A stretch of 64,000 nucleotides of DNA from Paracoccus beibuensis (GTDB lineage Bacteria; Pseudomonadota; Alphaproteobacteria; Rhodobacterales; Rhodobacteraceae): NCBI RefSeq assembly GCF_026162625.1, contig NZ_JAOTBD010000007.1, positions 85,639 to 149,638 of the forward strand. The letters run 5' to 3'. Shown here piece by piece: positions 25,104 through 35,428 of the stretch (positions within the stretch are counted from its first letter, which is position 1; each line of letters starts with the position of its first letter). The notes under the pieces are model-generated. The model saw only the letters and a list, made by a program, of their open reading frames with translations, was not told where the DNA came from and did no database searches. The translations under genes and the position numbers were made by a program.

Positions 25104-26479
25104 GCCGCGCGCCGCGGCGCAGACAGGCACCCGGCCTGCTGGGGCTGCGCCGGGCACTGGCCCGCTGGCTGTCCCGGACCCCGCCGCCTGCGGTGCTGGC
25201 CTCGGGCTATCTTGCGCTGGTCGTGCTGGGGGCGTTCCTGCTGCTGCTGCCGCCGATGACGCGCCAGCCGATCACGCTGATGGATGCGCTCTTCACCTCG
25301 ACCTCGGCGGTGACGGTGACCGGGCTTGCGGTGATCGATACGGAACTCGTGCTGACCTTCTGGGGCCAGCTGGTGGTCGCCGTGCTGATCCAGATGGGCG
25401 GCCTTGGCCTGATGACCTTTGCGGTCCTCGTCTGGTCGGCACTGGGTCTGCCGGTCGGCATCACCCAGGGGACCTATCTGCGAGAGGACCTGAACCAGAC
25501 CTCCTATGTCCGCCTGACGCGGCTGGTCTGGACGATTTTCCGCGTGGTCATCGTGGCCGAGATCGCCGGCGCCATGCTGCTGTGCCTGTCCTTCATGCCG
25601 AACCACGGCTTGGCCGGGGGGCTGTGGCACGCGATCTTCCATTCGATATCGGCCTTCAACAACGCCGGGTTCTCGACCTTTTCGCCGGGCCTGACCGGCT
25701 ATGCCATCGACCCCATCGTGAACACGGTGATCCCCGCGCTCTTCATCGTCGGAGGCATCGGCTATGTCGTCGTGGCGGACATCTGGAACCGCCCCTTCTG
25801 GCGGGGGTGGAGCCTGCACACCCGCCTGATGATGATCGGCACTGCCGTCCTGATCTTGGTGGGCGTCGGCCTGACTGCGGCGCTGGAATGGACCAACCCG
25901 CGCACGCTCGGCCAGTACGACAGCTGGGGCGCACGGATGACCGTGGCATGGTTCCAGGGCGTGACCACGCGAACCGCCGGGTTCAACAGCACGGACATCA
26001 GCGGCCTGCACGATTCGACCTCGCTGCTCTACATGGCGCTGATGATCATCGGGGGCGGACCCACCTCGACGGCGGGCGGGCTGAAGGTGACGACCGTCGT
26101 GGTGATGGTGCTGGCCACGGCCGCCTTCCTGCGTCGCCGGACCGAGATCTGGGCCTTCGGCCGATCCATCGCGCTTGGCGACGTGCTGAAGGCGATGGCG
26201 CTGATCTCGATCGCGTCGGCGGTGATCTTCACGGCGGTCTTCCTGATGGCGCTCAGCCATGACGGCGAATTCATCGACATCGCGTTCGAGGTCTCGTCCG
26301 CATTCGGCACCACCGGCCTGTCGCGCGGCTATACGGCCGAGCTGACGGATTTCGGTCGCATCGTCATCATGACGGTGATGTTCCTGGGCCGCGTCGGGCC
26401 GCTGACGCTGGGTTTCTTCCTGGCCACGCGGATGATGCCGCGCGTGCGGTACCCTGCGGGCCAGGTGCATCTTGGCTGA
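25100..26479 (+). CDS. ktrB: Potassium uptake membrane subunit KtrB/TrkH type
   Basis: A 459-residue potassium translocator of the SKT superfamily, starting at GTG 25100 within the ktrA stop (GTGA). Four pore-loop repeats with the selectivity glycine are visible: TSAVTVTGLAV, ISAFNNAGFS, TTRTAGFNS and SSAFGTTGLSRG. The segment GGGPTSTAGGLKVTT is the gating-loop region. The short basic N-terminus (MSRAPRRRQ) is cytosolic. With KtrA it forms a K+ uptake system, and co-location with a betaine-type carrier fits osmotic adaptation. Confidence 0.92.
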   Translation: MSRAPRRRQAPGLLGLRRALARWLSRTPPPAVLASGYLALVVLGAFLLLLPPMTRQPITLMDALFTSTSAVTVTGLAVIDTELVLTFWGQLVVAVLIQMGGLGLMTFAVLVWSALGLPVGITQGTYLREDLNQTSYVRLTRLVWTIFRVVIVAEIAGAMLLCLSFMPNHGLAGGLWHAIFHSISAFNNAGFSTFSPGLTGYAIDPIVNTVIPALFIVGGIGYVVVADIWNRPFWRGWSLHTRLMMIGTAVLILVGVGLTAALEWTNPRTLGQYDSWGARMTVAWFQGVTTRTAGFNSTDISGLHDSTSLLYMALMIIGGGPTSTAGGLKVTTVVVMVLATAAFLRRRTEIWAFGRSIALGDVLKAMALISIASAVIFTAVFLMALSHDGEFIDIAFEVSSAFGTTGLSRGYTAELTDFGRIVIMTVMFLGRVGPLTLGFFLATRMMPRVRYPAGQVHLG

Positions 26480-26499
26480 TTGCGCCCGTGGGCCTATAA
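26472..26499 (+). promoter_or_regulatory. Candidate promoter for hisB-hisH
   Basis: TTGGCT at 26472-26477 and CTATAA at 26494-26499 are separated by 16 bp. They would start transcription about 20 bp before the hisB ATG. The -35 element lies within the last codons of the ktrB-type gene. Confidence 0.4.
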
Positions 26500-26524
26500 G
26501 GCCCGCGAACACGAAGGACATCCA

Positions 26525-27112
26525 ATGCGCCAGGCCACGATCACCCGCAACACCTCGGAAACGCAGGTTCAGGTCACGCTGAACCTGGACGGCACCGGGG
26601 TCTATGACAACCAGACCGGCGTGGGGTTCTTCGACCACATGCTGGACCAGCTGTCGCGGCATTCGCTGATCGACATGACCATCCGCGCGAAGGGCGACCT
26701 GCATATCGACGACCACCACACGGTCGAGGACACGGGCATTGCCATCGGCCAGGCGCTGGTGCAGGCGCTTGGCGACAAGAAGGGCATCCGCCGTTACGGC
26801 AGCTTCCTGCTGGCAATGGACGATTCGCTGGTGCGCGCCGCGCTGGACCTGTCGGCGCGGCCCTACCTCGTCTGGAACGTGGACTTTCCCTCCTCGACCA
26901 TCGGGACGTTCGATACGGAACTGGTGCGCGAGTTCTTCCAGGCGCTGTCTACGCATGGCGGCATCACGCTGCACGTGGATCGCATCCACGGGCTGAACAG
27001 CCACCACATTGCCGAGGCCGCGTTCAAGGCCGTCGCCCGCGCGCTCCGCGAAGCGGTCGAGCCCGATCCGCGCATGGCGGGCGTCCTGCCCTCGACCAAG
27101 GGGGCGCTGTGA
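26525..27112 (+). CDS. hisB: Imidazoleglycerol-phosphate dehydratase
   Basis: A 195-residue enzyme of histidine synthesis (step 6) from ATG 26525, which has GAAGGA upstream. Metal-binding motifs are visible: [28 protein letters not shown] and [15 protein letters not shown]. This is the monofunctional form, without the phosphatase domain found in E. coli. Its TGA overlaps the ATG of hisH (TGATG). Confidence 0.96.
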   Translation: MRQATITRNTSETQVQVTLNLDGTGVYDNQTGVGFFDHMLDQLSRHSLIDMTIRAKGDLHIDDHHTVEDTGIAIGQALVQALGDKKGIRRYGSFLLAMDDSLVRAALDLSARPYLVWNVDFPSSTIGTFDTELVREFFQALSTHGGITLHVDRIHGLNSHHIAEAAFKAVARALREAVEPDPRMAGVLPSTKGAL

Positions 27113-27741
27113 TGCGGATCGCTCTGGTCGACTACGACAGCGGCAACCTGCATTCGGCCGAAAAGGCGTTTCAGCTGATGGGCCGTGAGGCAGGTGCCGA
27201 GATCATCGTGACCTCGGACCCAGACATCGCCGCAAAGGCCGACCGGATCGTGCTGCCCGGCGACGGTGCCTTCCCCGCCTGCCGCACCGCTCTGGGCGAG
27301 GTTGACGGCATGGCCGAGGCGATCGGCCACGCCGTGCTGTCCCGCGGCGTCCCCTTCATGGGGATCTGCGTCGGCATGCAGATGCTGGCCACCACCGGGC
27401 ACGAATACCGCCAGACCCCCGGACTCGACTGGATCGGAGGAGAGGTGCAGGCCATCGCCGCGCCCGGCCTCAAGGTGCCGCACATGGGCTGGAACGACCT
27501 GGTGATCGACCGCCCCCACCCGGTGCTGGAAGGGATCGCCACCGGCGACCACGCCTATTTCGTGCATAGCTGGCAGTTTCAGGTGACCGATCCCGCGCAT
27601 CTGCTGGCGCATGTCGATTATGGCGGTCCGGTGACGGCGGTGGTCGGGCGCGACAACATCATCGGCACCCAGTTCCATCCTGAAAAGTCCCAGACGGTCG
27701 GCCTGCGGCTGATCGCGAACTTCCTGCGCTGGCAGCCCTGA
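27112..27741 (+). CDS. hisH: Imidazole glycerol phosphate synthase, glutaminase subunit HisH
   Basis: A 209-residue class I glutamine amidotransferase from ATG 27112. A GTG one codon earlier is possible. The nucleophile Cys (about residue 85) is in MGICVGMQML. The His/Glu pair is in GTQFHPEKSQTVGLRLIANF near the C-terminus. It supplies ammonia to HisF. In many Rhodobacterales hisA and hisF follow in the same operon, but here a convergent aminotransferase gene follows instead. Confidence 0.96.
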   Translation: MRIALVDYDSGNLHSAEKAFQLMGREAGAEIIVTSDPDIAAKADRIVLPGDGAFPACRTALGEVDGMAEAIGHAVLSRGVPFMGICVGMQMLATTGHEYRQTPGLDWIGGEVQAIAAPGLKVPHMGWNDLVIDRPHPVLEGIATGDHAYFVHSWQFQVTDPAHLLAHVDYGGPVTAVVGRDNIIGTQFHPEKSQTVGLRLIANFLRWQP

Positions 27742-27789
27742 CGCCCCATCGTTGCGCCACGACCGAACGGGGCAGCGCCCCTGCCCCCC

Positions 27790-28698
27790 TCACCCGTCAA
27801 CGTAATCCTGGTAAAGGGCGGCGACGCGCCGCGTCACCGGCCCGCCAACACCGGCGTGCAGCGGTCGCCCGTCGATGCTGGCGACCGGGGTGATCCCGCC
27901 AAGCGTGCCGGTCACGAAGGCCTCGTCCGCGGCATAGGTCTGCGCCAGCGTGAAGCTCCCCTCTCGCAGCACACCGCCCGCCTCGCGCCACAGGCGCATC
28001 ACGGTGGCCCGAGTGATCCCGTTGAAACAGCACGCCCCGTCCGACGTCCAAAGCTCCCCTCCCCGCACCATGAAGAAGTTCGTCGAGTTGCAGCTGGCGA
28101 CGAAGCCGCGGTCGTCCAGCATCAGCGCCTCGTCGGCGCCCATGTCGATCGCCTGGTTCAGCGCCTGGATGAAGTTCAGCCGGCTGTGCGAATTCAGCCG
28201 CAGGTCGAACACGTCCGGCGTCGAGCATCGGATGGCCGAGGTCATCAGCCTCAACCCCCGCGCCTTCAGCGCCGCGTTGGGCTGCTTCCATTCCGCCAGG
28301 ATCACCACCGTCGGCCCGCCCGCGACGAAGCGCGGGTCCTGGTTGATCGTCGTCTTGACGCCCCGCGTCACCATCAGCCGGATGTGGACACCGTCCTCCA
28401 TCCCGTTCGCCTCCAGCAGGCCGTGGATCGCCGCCACAAGCGCCTCGCGGGGCATCAGCTCCAGCCGGATCGTGTTCGCGCCTTCATATAGCCGGTCGAG
28501 ATGCGCCTCCAGCGACAGGATGCGGCCGCGCACCAGGCGCAGCCCCTCCCACACGCCGTCGCCCAGGCCAAAGCCCGCGTCGAAGATAGACACCGCCGCC
28601 CGGTCGCGCGGCACCAGATCGCCGTTCACATGGACCAGCACGCGGTCGTTGCGGTGGTCAAGGGCATAGCTCTGGGCACTGGCTTCGGTATCGGGCAT
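27790..28698 (-). CDS. Class IV (fold-type IV) PLP aminotransferase, D-alanine/branched-chain type
   Basis: A 302-residue protein from ATG 28698, which has AAGGAG six bases upstream. Family features are [16 protein letters not shown] (about 38-53), [14 protein letters not shown] and the PLP-phosphate region [18 protein letters not shown], with [20 protein letters not shown] near the C-terminus. In relatives that I recall the Schiff-base lysine is in HSKLN. Here the same place reads HSRLN, with Arg at residue 173 (codon at 28180-28182). If the alignment is right the catalytic lysine is missing, and the protein may be inactive or have a different activity. It is divergent from adenine deaminase. 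Confidence 0.8.
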   Translation of the reverse strand: MPDTEASAQSYALDHRNDRVLVHVNGDLVPRDRAAVSIFDAGFGLGDGVWEGLRLVRGRILSLEAHLDRLYEGANTIRLELMPREALVAAIHGLLEANGMEDGVHIRLMVTRGVKTTINQDPRFVAGGPTVVILAEWKQPNAALKARGLRLMTSAIRCSTPDVFDLRLNSHSRLNFIQALNQAIDMGADEALMLDDRGFVASCNSTNFFMVRGGELWTSDGACCFNGITRATVMRLWREAGGVLREGSFTLAQTYAADEAFVTGTLGGITPVASIDGRPLHAGVGGPVTRRVAALYQDYVDG

Positions 28699-28811
28699 CG
28701 GCGTCTCCTTGGTCAGGGCACAGGCAAGCACGGGCCGCGCGCGAGGACAAGCCGCTCTGGACGCTGCACGGCAGATCGGGTTCTGTCGTCGGAATTGAAC
28801 AGGAGAGTGAC

Positions 28812-30503
28812 ATGGACGATCTGGAACGCCGCATCGCGCAGGCACGCGGGGACGAGCCCGCCGATCTGGTCCTGCGCGGCGGCCAGGTCTTCGACCTGAT
28901 AACCGGTGCGATGATCCGCGGCGATGTGGCCATCTGCGGCGACCGCATCGCCGGTGTCGGAAACTATGACGCCCGGCAGGTGATCGACGTGACCGGGCTG
29001 ACGCTGGTGCCCGGCTTCATCGACACGCACCTGCATGTCGAGAGCAGCCTTGTCACTCCGTTCGAGTTCGACCGCTGCGTCACCCCGCGCGGCGTCACCA
29101 CGGCCATCTGCGACCCGCACGAGATTGCCAACGTCATCGGCCTCGACGGCATCCGCTATTTTCAGCAGGCGTCCGAACACCTGCTGATGGACCTGCGCGT
29201 CCAGTTGTCCTCCTGCGTGCCGTCGACCAACATGGAGACCTCGGGCGCTCGGATCGAGGCCGATGATCTGGCGCAGGTCATGGGTCATCCTTCGGCCATC
29301 GGGCTGGCCGAGTTCATGAACTATCCCGGCGTGATCCACCGCGACCCGGCCGCCATGGCCAAGCTGCGGCTGTTCGACGGCGGCCACATCGACGGTCATT
29401 GCCCGCAGCTGTCGGGCCGAAACCTGAACGCCTATGTCGCCGCCGGCATCCGTACCGAGCACGAAGCGACGACGGCCGAGGAGGCGCTGGAGAAACTGCG
29501 GAAGGGCATGCGCGTGCTGATCCGCGAAGGCTCGGTCAGCAAGGATCTGGACGCGCTGCAACCGGTGCTGACCGACATCACCAGCGCCTACATGTGCCTG
29601 TGCACCGACGATCGGAACCCGCTGGACATCGGCGAACACGGGCACCTGGACTACATGATCCGCCGCCTGATCGCGCGCGGCACCTCGCCCCTGGCCGCCT
29701 ACCGCGCCGCCAGCCTGTCAGCGGCCGAGGCGTTCGGCCTGAAGGACCGCGGCCTGGTCGCCCCCGGCCTGCGGGCCGACATCGTGGCGCTGGACAGCCC
29801 GGAGAGCTGCCGCGCGCAACTGGTCCTGTGCGGTGGGCGCGTCGTGGACGACGCGGCCTTCTCGGCGCGCGGCGATGTCGCCCCGGTCGGCCGCGCCTCG
29901 GTCAAGGCGCCCCGGCTGACGCCGCAGCATTTCCGCTGCACCGGCAACAGGACCGAGACACCGGTCATCGGCATCATCGAAGGCAAGATCATCACCGGGC
30001 ACCTGACCGTCGACATCGCCCCCGAAGACGGAGACAAGCGCCCCGACACGTCTCGCGACCTGACCCGCATCGCGGTGATCGAGCGGCACGGCAAGAACGG
30101 CAACATCGCCACCGGCTTCGTTCGCGGCTTCGGCCTGACCTCGGGCGCCATCGCATCGACAGTCTGCCACGACCACCACAACATTGCCGTCGTCGGCATT
30201 GATTATGACGACATGGCCCTGGCAGCCAACCGCCTGTCGCAGATCGAGGGCGGCTTCGTTGTCGTGCAGCACGGCCGTGTTCTGGCCGAACTGCCCCTGC
30301 CCATCGCCGGCCTCATGAGCCTTCAGCCATTCGAGTACGTCCGCGACAGCCTGACCGCGCTTCGCGCAGCCGCCCGCACGCTCGGCACCGGGCTGGAGGA
30401 GCCGTTCCTGCAGCTGGCCTTCCTCGCCCTGCCGGTCATCCCGGCGCTCAAGATCACCGATTGCGGCATGGTCGACGTCACGCGGTTCGAAATCATCCCC
30501 TGA
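28812..30503 (+). CDS. ade: Adenine deaminase
   Basis: A 563-residue amidohydrolase of the AdeC type, which converts adenine to hypoxanthine. Metal-binding motifs are [15 protein letters not shown] (about 74-88), [11 protein letters not shown] (about 100-110) and the second-half [13 protein letters not shown] and [10 protein letters not shown]. The C-terminal adenine-deaminase domain is present ([14 protein letters not shown] and [18 protein letters not shown]). ATG 28812 has AGGAG upstream. The gene serves purine salvage and is convergent with cmk. Confidence 0.95.
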   Translation: MDDLERRIAQARGDEPADLVLRGGQVFDLITGAMIRGDVAICGDRIAGVGNYDARQVIDVTGLTLVPGFIDTHLHVESSLVTPFEFDRCVTPRGVTTAICDPHEIANVIGLDGIRYFQQASEHLLMDLRVQLSSCVPSTNMETSGARIEADDLAQVMGHPSAIGLAEFMNYPGVIHRDPAAMAKLRLFDGGHIDGHCPQLSGRNLNAYVAAGIRTEHEATTAEEALEKLRKGMRVLIREGSVSKDLDALQPVLTDITSAYMCLCTDDRNPLDIGEHGHLDYMIRRLIARGTSPLAAYRAASLSAAEAFGLKDRGLVAPGLRADIVALDSPESCRAQLVLCGGRVVDDAAFSARGDVAPVGRASVKAPRLTPQHFRCTGNRTETPVIGIIEGKIITGHLTVDIAPEDGDKRPDTSRDLTRIAVIERHGKNGNIATGFVRGFGLTSGAIASTVCHDHHNIAVVGIDYDDMALAANRLSQIEGGFVVVQHGRVLAELPLPIAGLMSLQPFEYVRDSLTALRAAARTLGTGLEEPFLQLAFLALPVIPALKITDCGMVDVTRFEIIP

Positions 30504-30531
30504 CGCCAGCCAGCCAGCAAGGCGCACCGGC

Positions 30532-31122
30532 TCAGACGGTCCGCAGCGCCACATCGACCGCCGCGATGGCCCGAGAGATCGCGTCCGCGATGCTCAGGTC
30601 GCTCGTGTCCAGAACCACCGCATCCGCGGCCGGGCGCAGCGGTGCCGCCGCCCGCTGGCTGTCGCGCAGGTCACGCTCGCGCAGTTCGGCCAGCATCCGG
30701 GCCGGGTCCTCGCCCAGCTCGGCCGCCCGCCGCGCCGCCCGCACCTCGTCCGAGGCGACAACGTAGAGCTTCACCTGCGCGCCCGGACAGATCACCGTGC
30801 CGATGTCGCGGCCGTCCAGCACCGCGCCCGGCTCTTGCGCCGCAAAGCGGTGCTGGAACTCGACCAGCGCCGCACGAACCTCGGGGATCGCAGCGATGCG
30901 GCTGGCAGCCTGCCCCGCCTCGGCGCTGCGCAGGTCGGGCCGGGCCAGATCTTCGGGCGCCAGCGCCTGCGCGGCCGCGACCGCATCGCCGCCCTTGGCG
31001 CCCGTCGCACGATAGAGCAGCCCGGTATCCAAGTGGTGGAACCCGAAATGCTGCGACAGGGCGCGGGCGATGGTGCCCTTGCCGGATGCGGCCGGTCCGT
31101 CGATGGCGATGATGAAGGGCAT
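30532..31122 (-). CDS. cmk: Cytidylate kinase
   Basis: A 196-residue (d)CMP kinase from ATG 31122. It has the P-loop [17 protein letters not shown] (about 4-20), the substrate region [11 protein letters not shown] and [20 protein letters not shown]. The LID/arginine region follows in [14 protein letters not shown]. The gene starts one base after the stop codon of the FAD oxidoreductase gene and probably shares its transcript. It is not next to rpsA or aroA, the common neighbours. Confidence 0.95.
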   Translation of the reverse strand: MPFIIAIDGPAASGKGTIARALSQHFGFHHLDTGLLYRATGAKGGDAVAAAQALAPEDLARPDLRSAEAGQAASRIAAIPEVRAALVEFQHRFAAQEPGAVLDGRDIGTVICPGAQVKLYVVASDEVRAARRAAELGEDPARMLAELRERDLRDSQRAAAPLRPAADAVVLDTSDLSIADAISRAIAAVDVALRTV

Positions 31123-31123
31123 G

Positions 31124-32296
31124 TCAGACGATATGAGCCTCTGCGAAGGGGGCGTTGTCCAGAACCCTTTGCACACCAAGCGGCGACAGGTCCAGCGTCT
31201 GCCAGTCCCCATGCAGGATCTGTTCGGCGATGCCGCGCCCGACGGCGGGGGCCTGCTGCAGCCCGTGGCCCGAAAAGCCGTTGGCGTGATAGAGGTTCGG
31301 CACCAGCGGGTTGCGCCCCAGGATCGCGTTCTGGTCCAGCCGGTTGAACGCATAGTGCCCCACCCACCACCGCGTCACCCGCGCCTCGGCAAAGTCCTCG
31401 GCGCGGGTAAAAAGGGCCGGCCATACGACATCGTCCCAAAGGTCGTGATCGGCGTCGAAGTCGTCGGCCGCGCACGCATCGTCGCCGGCCGGCACCGCTG
31501 CGGCGATCCAATGGTCATGCTCGGGCCGCAGGTAGATGCCTTGGTGGTCGACGATCAGCGGCGCGTCGCGATGTCGCGCCTTGGGGGCGTCGACGACGAA
31601 GACCGTCCGCTTGCGGGGTTCGACCGGCAGCGACATGGGCAGGCCGTTCATCAGCATGGCGCAGGCCGGACCAGCGGCGTTGACGAAGGCCTCCGCCTGA
31701 AGCCCGTCGCCGCTGGCCAGCCGGGCGGCGGTGACGCGGCTGTCAGAAAGCTCCAGCCCCGTCACCCGGTCGGTCACGAACCGCACCCCGGCTGCCCGCG
31801 CAGCGTTCCGCAGCCCCTGCAGCAGGCCCATGTTGTCGAACCAGCCTTCGTCCCGCGGGCCGAAGCTGCCCGCGACCACGTCCTGCGTGTTCATCCACGG
31901 AAACCGACGCGCAATCGCATGAGCGTCCCAGACCTCGGTCGCCGCGCCGAGCGACCTCTGCATGACGGCCAGCGTCTCCAGCTGCGCCGCACCGGCTTCG
32001 GTGCCGGTCAGGAACAGATAGCCGTTCTCTCGCAGGCCCAGGTCGGGCACACCGCCTTCCGGTCCGGTCCAGCTGGCAAAGTCGCGGATGAAGTCGATCC
32101 CGAAGCGGCTGATCTCGACGTTCACCGGATTGGTGAACTGCTGGCGGATAGAGGCGACCGACAGCGCGGTCGAGCTGCGGTGGTATCCGGGCTCGGGTTC
32201 GACCACCGTCACCGACAGTCCCGGCTGCATCCGCGTCAACCAGAACGCGACCGAGGCGCCCATGACCGCGCCGCCCGCAACAACTATGTCGACCAT
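31124..32296 (-). CDS. FAD-dependent oxidoreductase, DAO (amino-acid/sarcosine oxidase) family
   Basis: A 390-residue flavoenzyme. The N-terminal dinucleotide fold [19 protein letters not shown] carries the GxxxxG variant, and [18 protein letters not shown] is the strand-2 acidic residue plus the FAD loop. The C-terminal GLYH-type motif is in [20 protein letters not shown], typical of DAO proteins. Relatives oxidise the C-N bond of glycine, sarcosine or D-amino acids. The exact substrate is unknown. It is divergent from a LuxR-type regulator (146 bp) and followed by cmk at a one-base gap. Confidence 0.85.
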   Translation of the reverse strand: MVDIVVAGGAVMGASVAFWLTRMQPGLSVTVVEPEPGYHRSSTALSVASIRQQFTNPVNVEISRFGIDFIRDFASWTGPEGGVPDLGLRENGYLFLTGTEAGAAQLETLAVMQRSLGAATEVWDAHAIARRFPWMNTQDVVAGSFGPRDEGWFDNMGLLQGLRNAARAAGVRFVTDRVTGLELSDSRVTAARLASGDGLQAEAFVNAAGPACAMLMNGLPMSLPVEPRKRTVFVVDAPKARHRDAPLIVDHQGIYLRPEHDHWIAAAVPAGDDACAADDFDADHDLWDDVVWPALFTRAEDFAEARVTRWWVGHYAFNRLDQNAILGRNPLVPNLYHANGFSGHGLQQAPAVGRGIAEQILHGDWQTLDLSPLGVQRVLDNAPFAEAHIV

Positions 32297-32378
32297 TCCC
32301 GTCCCCGTTGCTCAACCCTTCCCGCACAGCGATCCGATTTCATGCAGCGATGCAAGGGTATCCTTGAACGATTTGCCC

Positions 32379-32409
32379 TTGGCAAACTACGTCCGCCACG
32401 GTCCTATAT
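32379..32409 (+). promoter_or_regulatory. Candidate promoter for the LuxR-type gene
   Basis: TTGGCA at 32379-32384 is followed by CTATAT at 32404-32409 (19-bp spacer) or the overlapping TCCTAT at 32402-32407 (17-bp spacer), about 35-40 bp before the ATG. I see no lux-box-like dyad here. Confidence 0.35.
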
Positions 32410-32442
32410 GGTTTTACCGCCGTGATTTGAGTATCGCCATTC

Positions 32443-33213
32443 ATGTTGACACGTTTCATCGAGCGACTTCTGGACGCGCGAAAGATACCAGAGATCCGCG
32501 AGATTTTCATCACCGGGGTCAACAGCTTCGGCTTCGACCACGCGCTTTACGCGGCCTATTTCATGCTGACCGTGCCCCAGGCGCTGGTGCGCGAGCGGCC
32601 GGTGATCCTGATGAACCTGCCCGATGCGCTGCTTGCGAAAGCCCAGCAGTTGGGCCCGTTCGAGCAGGACCCCTGGGTGCAGTGGGTGCTGGATCACGAC
32701 GGCGACATCTCGGCCCATGACCTGCAGCGGCAGAGGCGCTCGCCCTCGCTGGAGCTGGCGACCCGCCACGGCTTTGGCGCCGCACATATCGTCAGCCTGC
32801 GACACAAGGTGCTGCACAGCGCCGGCGGGGTCATCCTGCTGCCGGGCCACGGGGCCGACCAGGAGCGGCTGGAGCATCTGTGGGACAAGGCGGGGCGGGA
32901 TTTGCGGGTGCTCTGCTGGGTGATGCACATGCGGGTGGCTACGATGCATCGAAAGGCAGTCGCGGCGACCCTGACCCCGCGCCAGCGCGAGGTGCTTGGC
33001 TGGCGCTCGGCCGGCAAGACGGTCAGCGAGATCGCGACGATCCTGGGCATCACCCCGGCAACGGTCGAAAAGCACATGCGCCTCGCGCGCGAGGCCCTTG
33101 GGGTCGAGACGACGCCGCAAGCGGTCCTCAAGGCGCATGTCACGAACCAGCTGTTCCAGCCCGGCGCGCCTGGCCTGCCGCTGTCGCGCCGCCCCCCTAC
33201 CTTTGGAGGGTAA
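32443..33213 (+). CDS. LuxR-family transcriptional regulator (solo)
   Basis: A 256-residue regulator. The C-terminal LuxR helix-turn-helix is clear: LTPRQREVLGWRSAGKTVSE, then IATILGITPATVEKHMRLAR, at about residues 175-220. The N-terminal 160 residues have the size and spacing of an autoinducer-binding domain (FDHALYAAYF, EQDPWVQWVL, GGVILLPGHG), but several invariant residues cannot be placed with certainty. No luxI-type synthase is in the window. It may sense foreign acyl-homoserine lactones or another ligand. The proline-rich C-terminal extension (about 235-256) is unusual. Confidence 0.82.
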   Translation: MLTRFIERLLDARKIPEIREIFITGVNSFGFDHALYAAYFMLTVPQALVRERPVILMNLPDALLAKAQQLGPFEQDPWVQWVLDHDGDISAHDLQRQRRSPSLELATRHGFGAAHIVSLRHKVLHSAGGVILLPGHGADQERLEHLWDKAGRDLRVLCWVMHMRVATMHRKAVAATLTPRQREVLGWRSAGKTVSEIATILGITPATVEKHMRLAREALGVETTPQAVLKAHVTNQLFQPGAPGLPLSRRPPTFGG

Positions 33214-33351
33214 GGGTTTCCACCGTTTCCTCGACACCTGACTTGACGTCAGATTGTCCGGTTCCGTGAGTGGTGACACGCAAGTGTCAGGAACAGGCGG
33301 CGCGCGGCCTTGTTGCCTTGGCCGGCGCCGCCACCTTGCTGCACCAATTAG

Positions 33352-33386
33352 CGCAGAATGCAAAATGCCGGCCCAGGGGCCGGCAT
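33352..33386 (-). terminator. Intrinsic terminator of rpsB-tsf
   Basis: On the minus strand a 10-bp stem (ATGCCGGCCC at 33377-33386 as read from the plus strand complement, pairing with 33365-33374) has a two-base loop and is followed by TTTTGC. It stands 25 bp after the tsf stop codon. Confidence 0.75.
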
Positions 33387-33411
33387 CTGCACGTCTGGAT
33401 GGCGGAAGCGT

Positions 33412-34290
33412 TCAGGCACCGCTGAGGGTCTTGGCGACCTCGGCTGCGAAATCCTCTTCCTTCTTCTCGATGCCTTCGCCGACGGCGACGCGGGCAAAGC
33501 CCTTGATCGTCGCGCCCTGTTCCTTGGCGGCCTCGGCCACGGTCAGGTCAGGGTTGATGACGAACTTCTGGCCGGTCAGGGTGACCTCCTCGAAGAACTT
33601 CTTCATGCGGCCCTCGATCATCTTCTCGATGACGGCGTCGGGCTTGCCCGATTCACGGGCCTGCTCGGTCAGGACCTGCTTCTCGCGCTCGACCAGGGCG
33701 GGATCCAGGTCGGCTTCGCCGAGCGAGGCCGGCGAGGTCGCCGCGACGTGCATCGCGATCTGGCGGCCGATATCCTCGTTGCCGCCGTCCAGGCCGACCA
33801 GCACGCCGATCTTGCCCATGCCGTCGGCAGCGGCGTTGTGGACGTAGTGCACGACGGTCGGCGCGGTCACCACGACCATGCGGCGCAGGGTCATGTTCTC
33901 GCCGATCTTGGCGATGGCGTCGGTCAGCACTTCGGACACGGCCTTGCCGTCGATCTGCTCGTTCTTCAGCGCCTCGACGTCGTCGACGTTCAGCGCGGCC
34001 TGGGCGATCTTGCGCACCATGGCCTGGAATTCCTCGTTCTTGCCGACGAAGTCGGTTTCCGAGTTCACCTCGACCGCAACGCCCTTGCCTTCCTTGACGG
34101 CCACGGCAACCAGGCCCTCGGCAGCCACGCGGCCCGATTTCTTGGCGGCTTTCGCCAGGCCCTTCGTGCGCAGCCAGTCGACCGCCGCTTCCATGTCGCC
34201 GTCGGTTTCGGTCAGGGCCTTCTTGGCGTCCATCATGCCTGCGCCGGTGGTCTCGCGCAGTTCCTTCACCATCGCTGCGGTGATTGCCAT
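33412..34290 (-). CDS. tsf: Translation elongation factor Ts
   Basis: A 292-residue EF-Ts from ATG 34290 with GAGGAG upstream. The N-terminal UBA-like domain is [20 protein letters not shown] followed by [20 protein letters not shown]. The core contains [15 protein letters not shown] (the TDFV motif that disrupts Mg2+ in EF-Tu). The domain C region is intact and ends VAKTLSGA. It recycles EF-Tu-GDP. It is the second gene of rpsB-tsf, 84 bp after rpsB. Confidence 0.97.
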   Translation of the reverse strand: MAITAAMVKELRETTGAGMMDAKKALTETDGDMEAAVDWLRTKGLAKAAKKSGRVAAEGLVAVAVKEGKGVAVEVNSETDFVGKNEEFQAMVRKIAQAALNVDDVEALKNEQIDGKAVSEVLTDAIAKIGENMTLRRMVVVTAPTVVHYVHNAAADGMGKIGVLVGLDGGNEDIGRQIAMHVAATSPASLGEADLDPALVEREKQVLTEQARESGKPDAVIEKMIEGRMKKFFEEVTLTGQKFVINPDLTVAEAAKEQGATIKGFARVAVGEGIEKKEEDFAAEVAKTLSGA

Positions 34291-34314
34291 ATCCGTCTCC
34301 TCTGTGTTCAACAC

Positions 34315-34341
34315 GTCAGGCGGGGCATATCCCCGCCTGAC
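34315..34341 (-). other. Strong hairpin between rpsB and tsf
   Basis: An 11-bp perfect inverted repeat, GTCAGGCGGGG at 34315-34325 and CCCCGCCTGAC at 34331-34341 with a 5-base loop, lies in the rpsB-tsf gap. No T run follows on the minus strand. It may be a partial terminator or an RNase-processing or stabilising structure that sets the ratio of the two products. Confidence 0.65.
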
Positions 34342-34374
34342 GACAATTCGATGAATCTGCGATCCTTGGAGGGA

Positions 34375-35157
34375 TCAGGCCTCGGCCGGTGCGTCCTGGG
34401 CAGCGCCTTCGTCCAGCAGCTCCTCGGGGGCGTCCGACAGCGAACCCAAATCGACGCCGGCGGCGCCCATCTGCGCCGACATGCCGTCCAGAGCGGCGCG
34501 GCTGACCAGGTCGCAATAGAGCGCGATGGCGCGGGCGGCGTCATCGTTGCCCGGGATGATGTAGTCCACGCCTTCGGGCGAACAGTTGGTATCGACCACG
34601 GCGACGACCGGGATGCCCAGCTTCTTGGCTTCCAGAATGGCCAGATCTTCCTTGTTCACGTCGATGACGAACAGCAGGTCGGGAAGGCCGCCCATGTCGC
34701 GGATACCGCCAAGCGAGGCTTGCAATTTGGCCTGCTCGCGCTCCAGCTGCAGACGCTCTTTCTTGGTCAGGCCTTCGGCGCCGCCGGCCATGGTCTCGTC
34801 AATGGCCTTCAGGCGGTTGATCGACTGGCTGACGGTCTTCCAGTTGGTCAGCGTGCCGCCCAGCCAACGGTGGTTCATGTAGAACTGTGCGGATTTCTCG
34901 GCAGCGTCCGAGATGGCCTTCTGGGCCTGGCGCTTGGTGCCGACGAACAGCACGCGGCCACCCTTGGCGACGGTGTCGCGGACAACCTGCAGAGCGGCGT
35001 CAAGCATCGGGACGGTCTGCGTCAGGTCCAGGATGTGGATGCCGTTGCGGTCGCCATAGATGAACTCGCCCATGCGGGGGTTCCAGCGCTGCGTCTGGTG
35101 GCCGTAGTGAACGCCAGCTTCAAGAAGCTGACGCAGCGAGAATTCGGGAAGCGCCAT
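34375..35157 (-). CDS. rpsB: 30S ribosomal protein S2
   Basis: A 260-residue S2 from ATG 35157 with AAAGGA upstream. The signature [20 protein letters not shown] is near the start, [20 protein letters not shown] lies in the coiled region, and [20 protein letters not shown] with [20 protein letters not shown] is in the core. The C-terminal acidic tail (about 225-260) is typical of alphaproteobacteria. It is the first gene of the rpsB-tsf operon. Confidence 0.97.
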   Translation of the reverse strand: MALPEFSLRQLLEAGVHYGHQTQRWNPRMGEFIYGDRNGIHILDLTQTVPMLDAALQVVRDTVAKGGRVLFVGTKRQAQKAISDAAEKSAQFYMNHRWLGGTLTNWKTVSQSINRLKAIDETMAGGAEGLTKKERLQLEREQAKLQASLGGIRDMGGLPDLLFVIDVNKEDLAILEAKKLGIPVVAVVDTNCSPEGVDYIIPGNDDAARAIALYCDLVSRAALDGMSAQMGAAGVDLGSLSDAPEELLDEGAAQDAPAEA

Positions 35158-35428
35158 AACGTGTTCCTTTCCGGTTTGCGCCTTGGCAGGGGATCTCAGG
35201 GCGGATGCCCCAACCGGTGGACCTTCTGCGGATGTCTCCCGCATGGGCCCGCCCCTGCCTGTGAAGTGTGCGCGCCATAGCCCCTGCCCCGCGCGGATGC
35301 AAGCGGATTCGCCGATGCGCGCAGGCCGCTAGCGGTAACAAGATACGGCTCCGGTGGCCGCTTTCCCTTGCATCGCTGACGCGGCGGGTCCAGTTTCGGG
35401 CTGATTTATCCAATCCCGAAGGTGCGCA

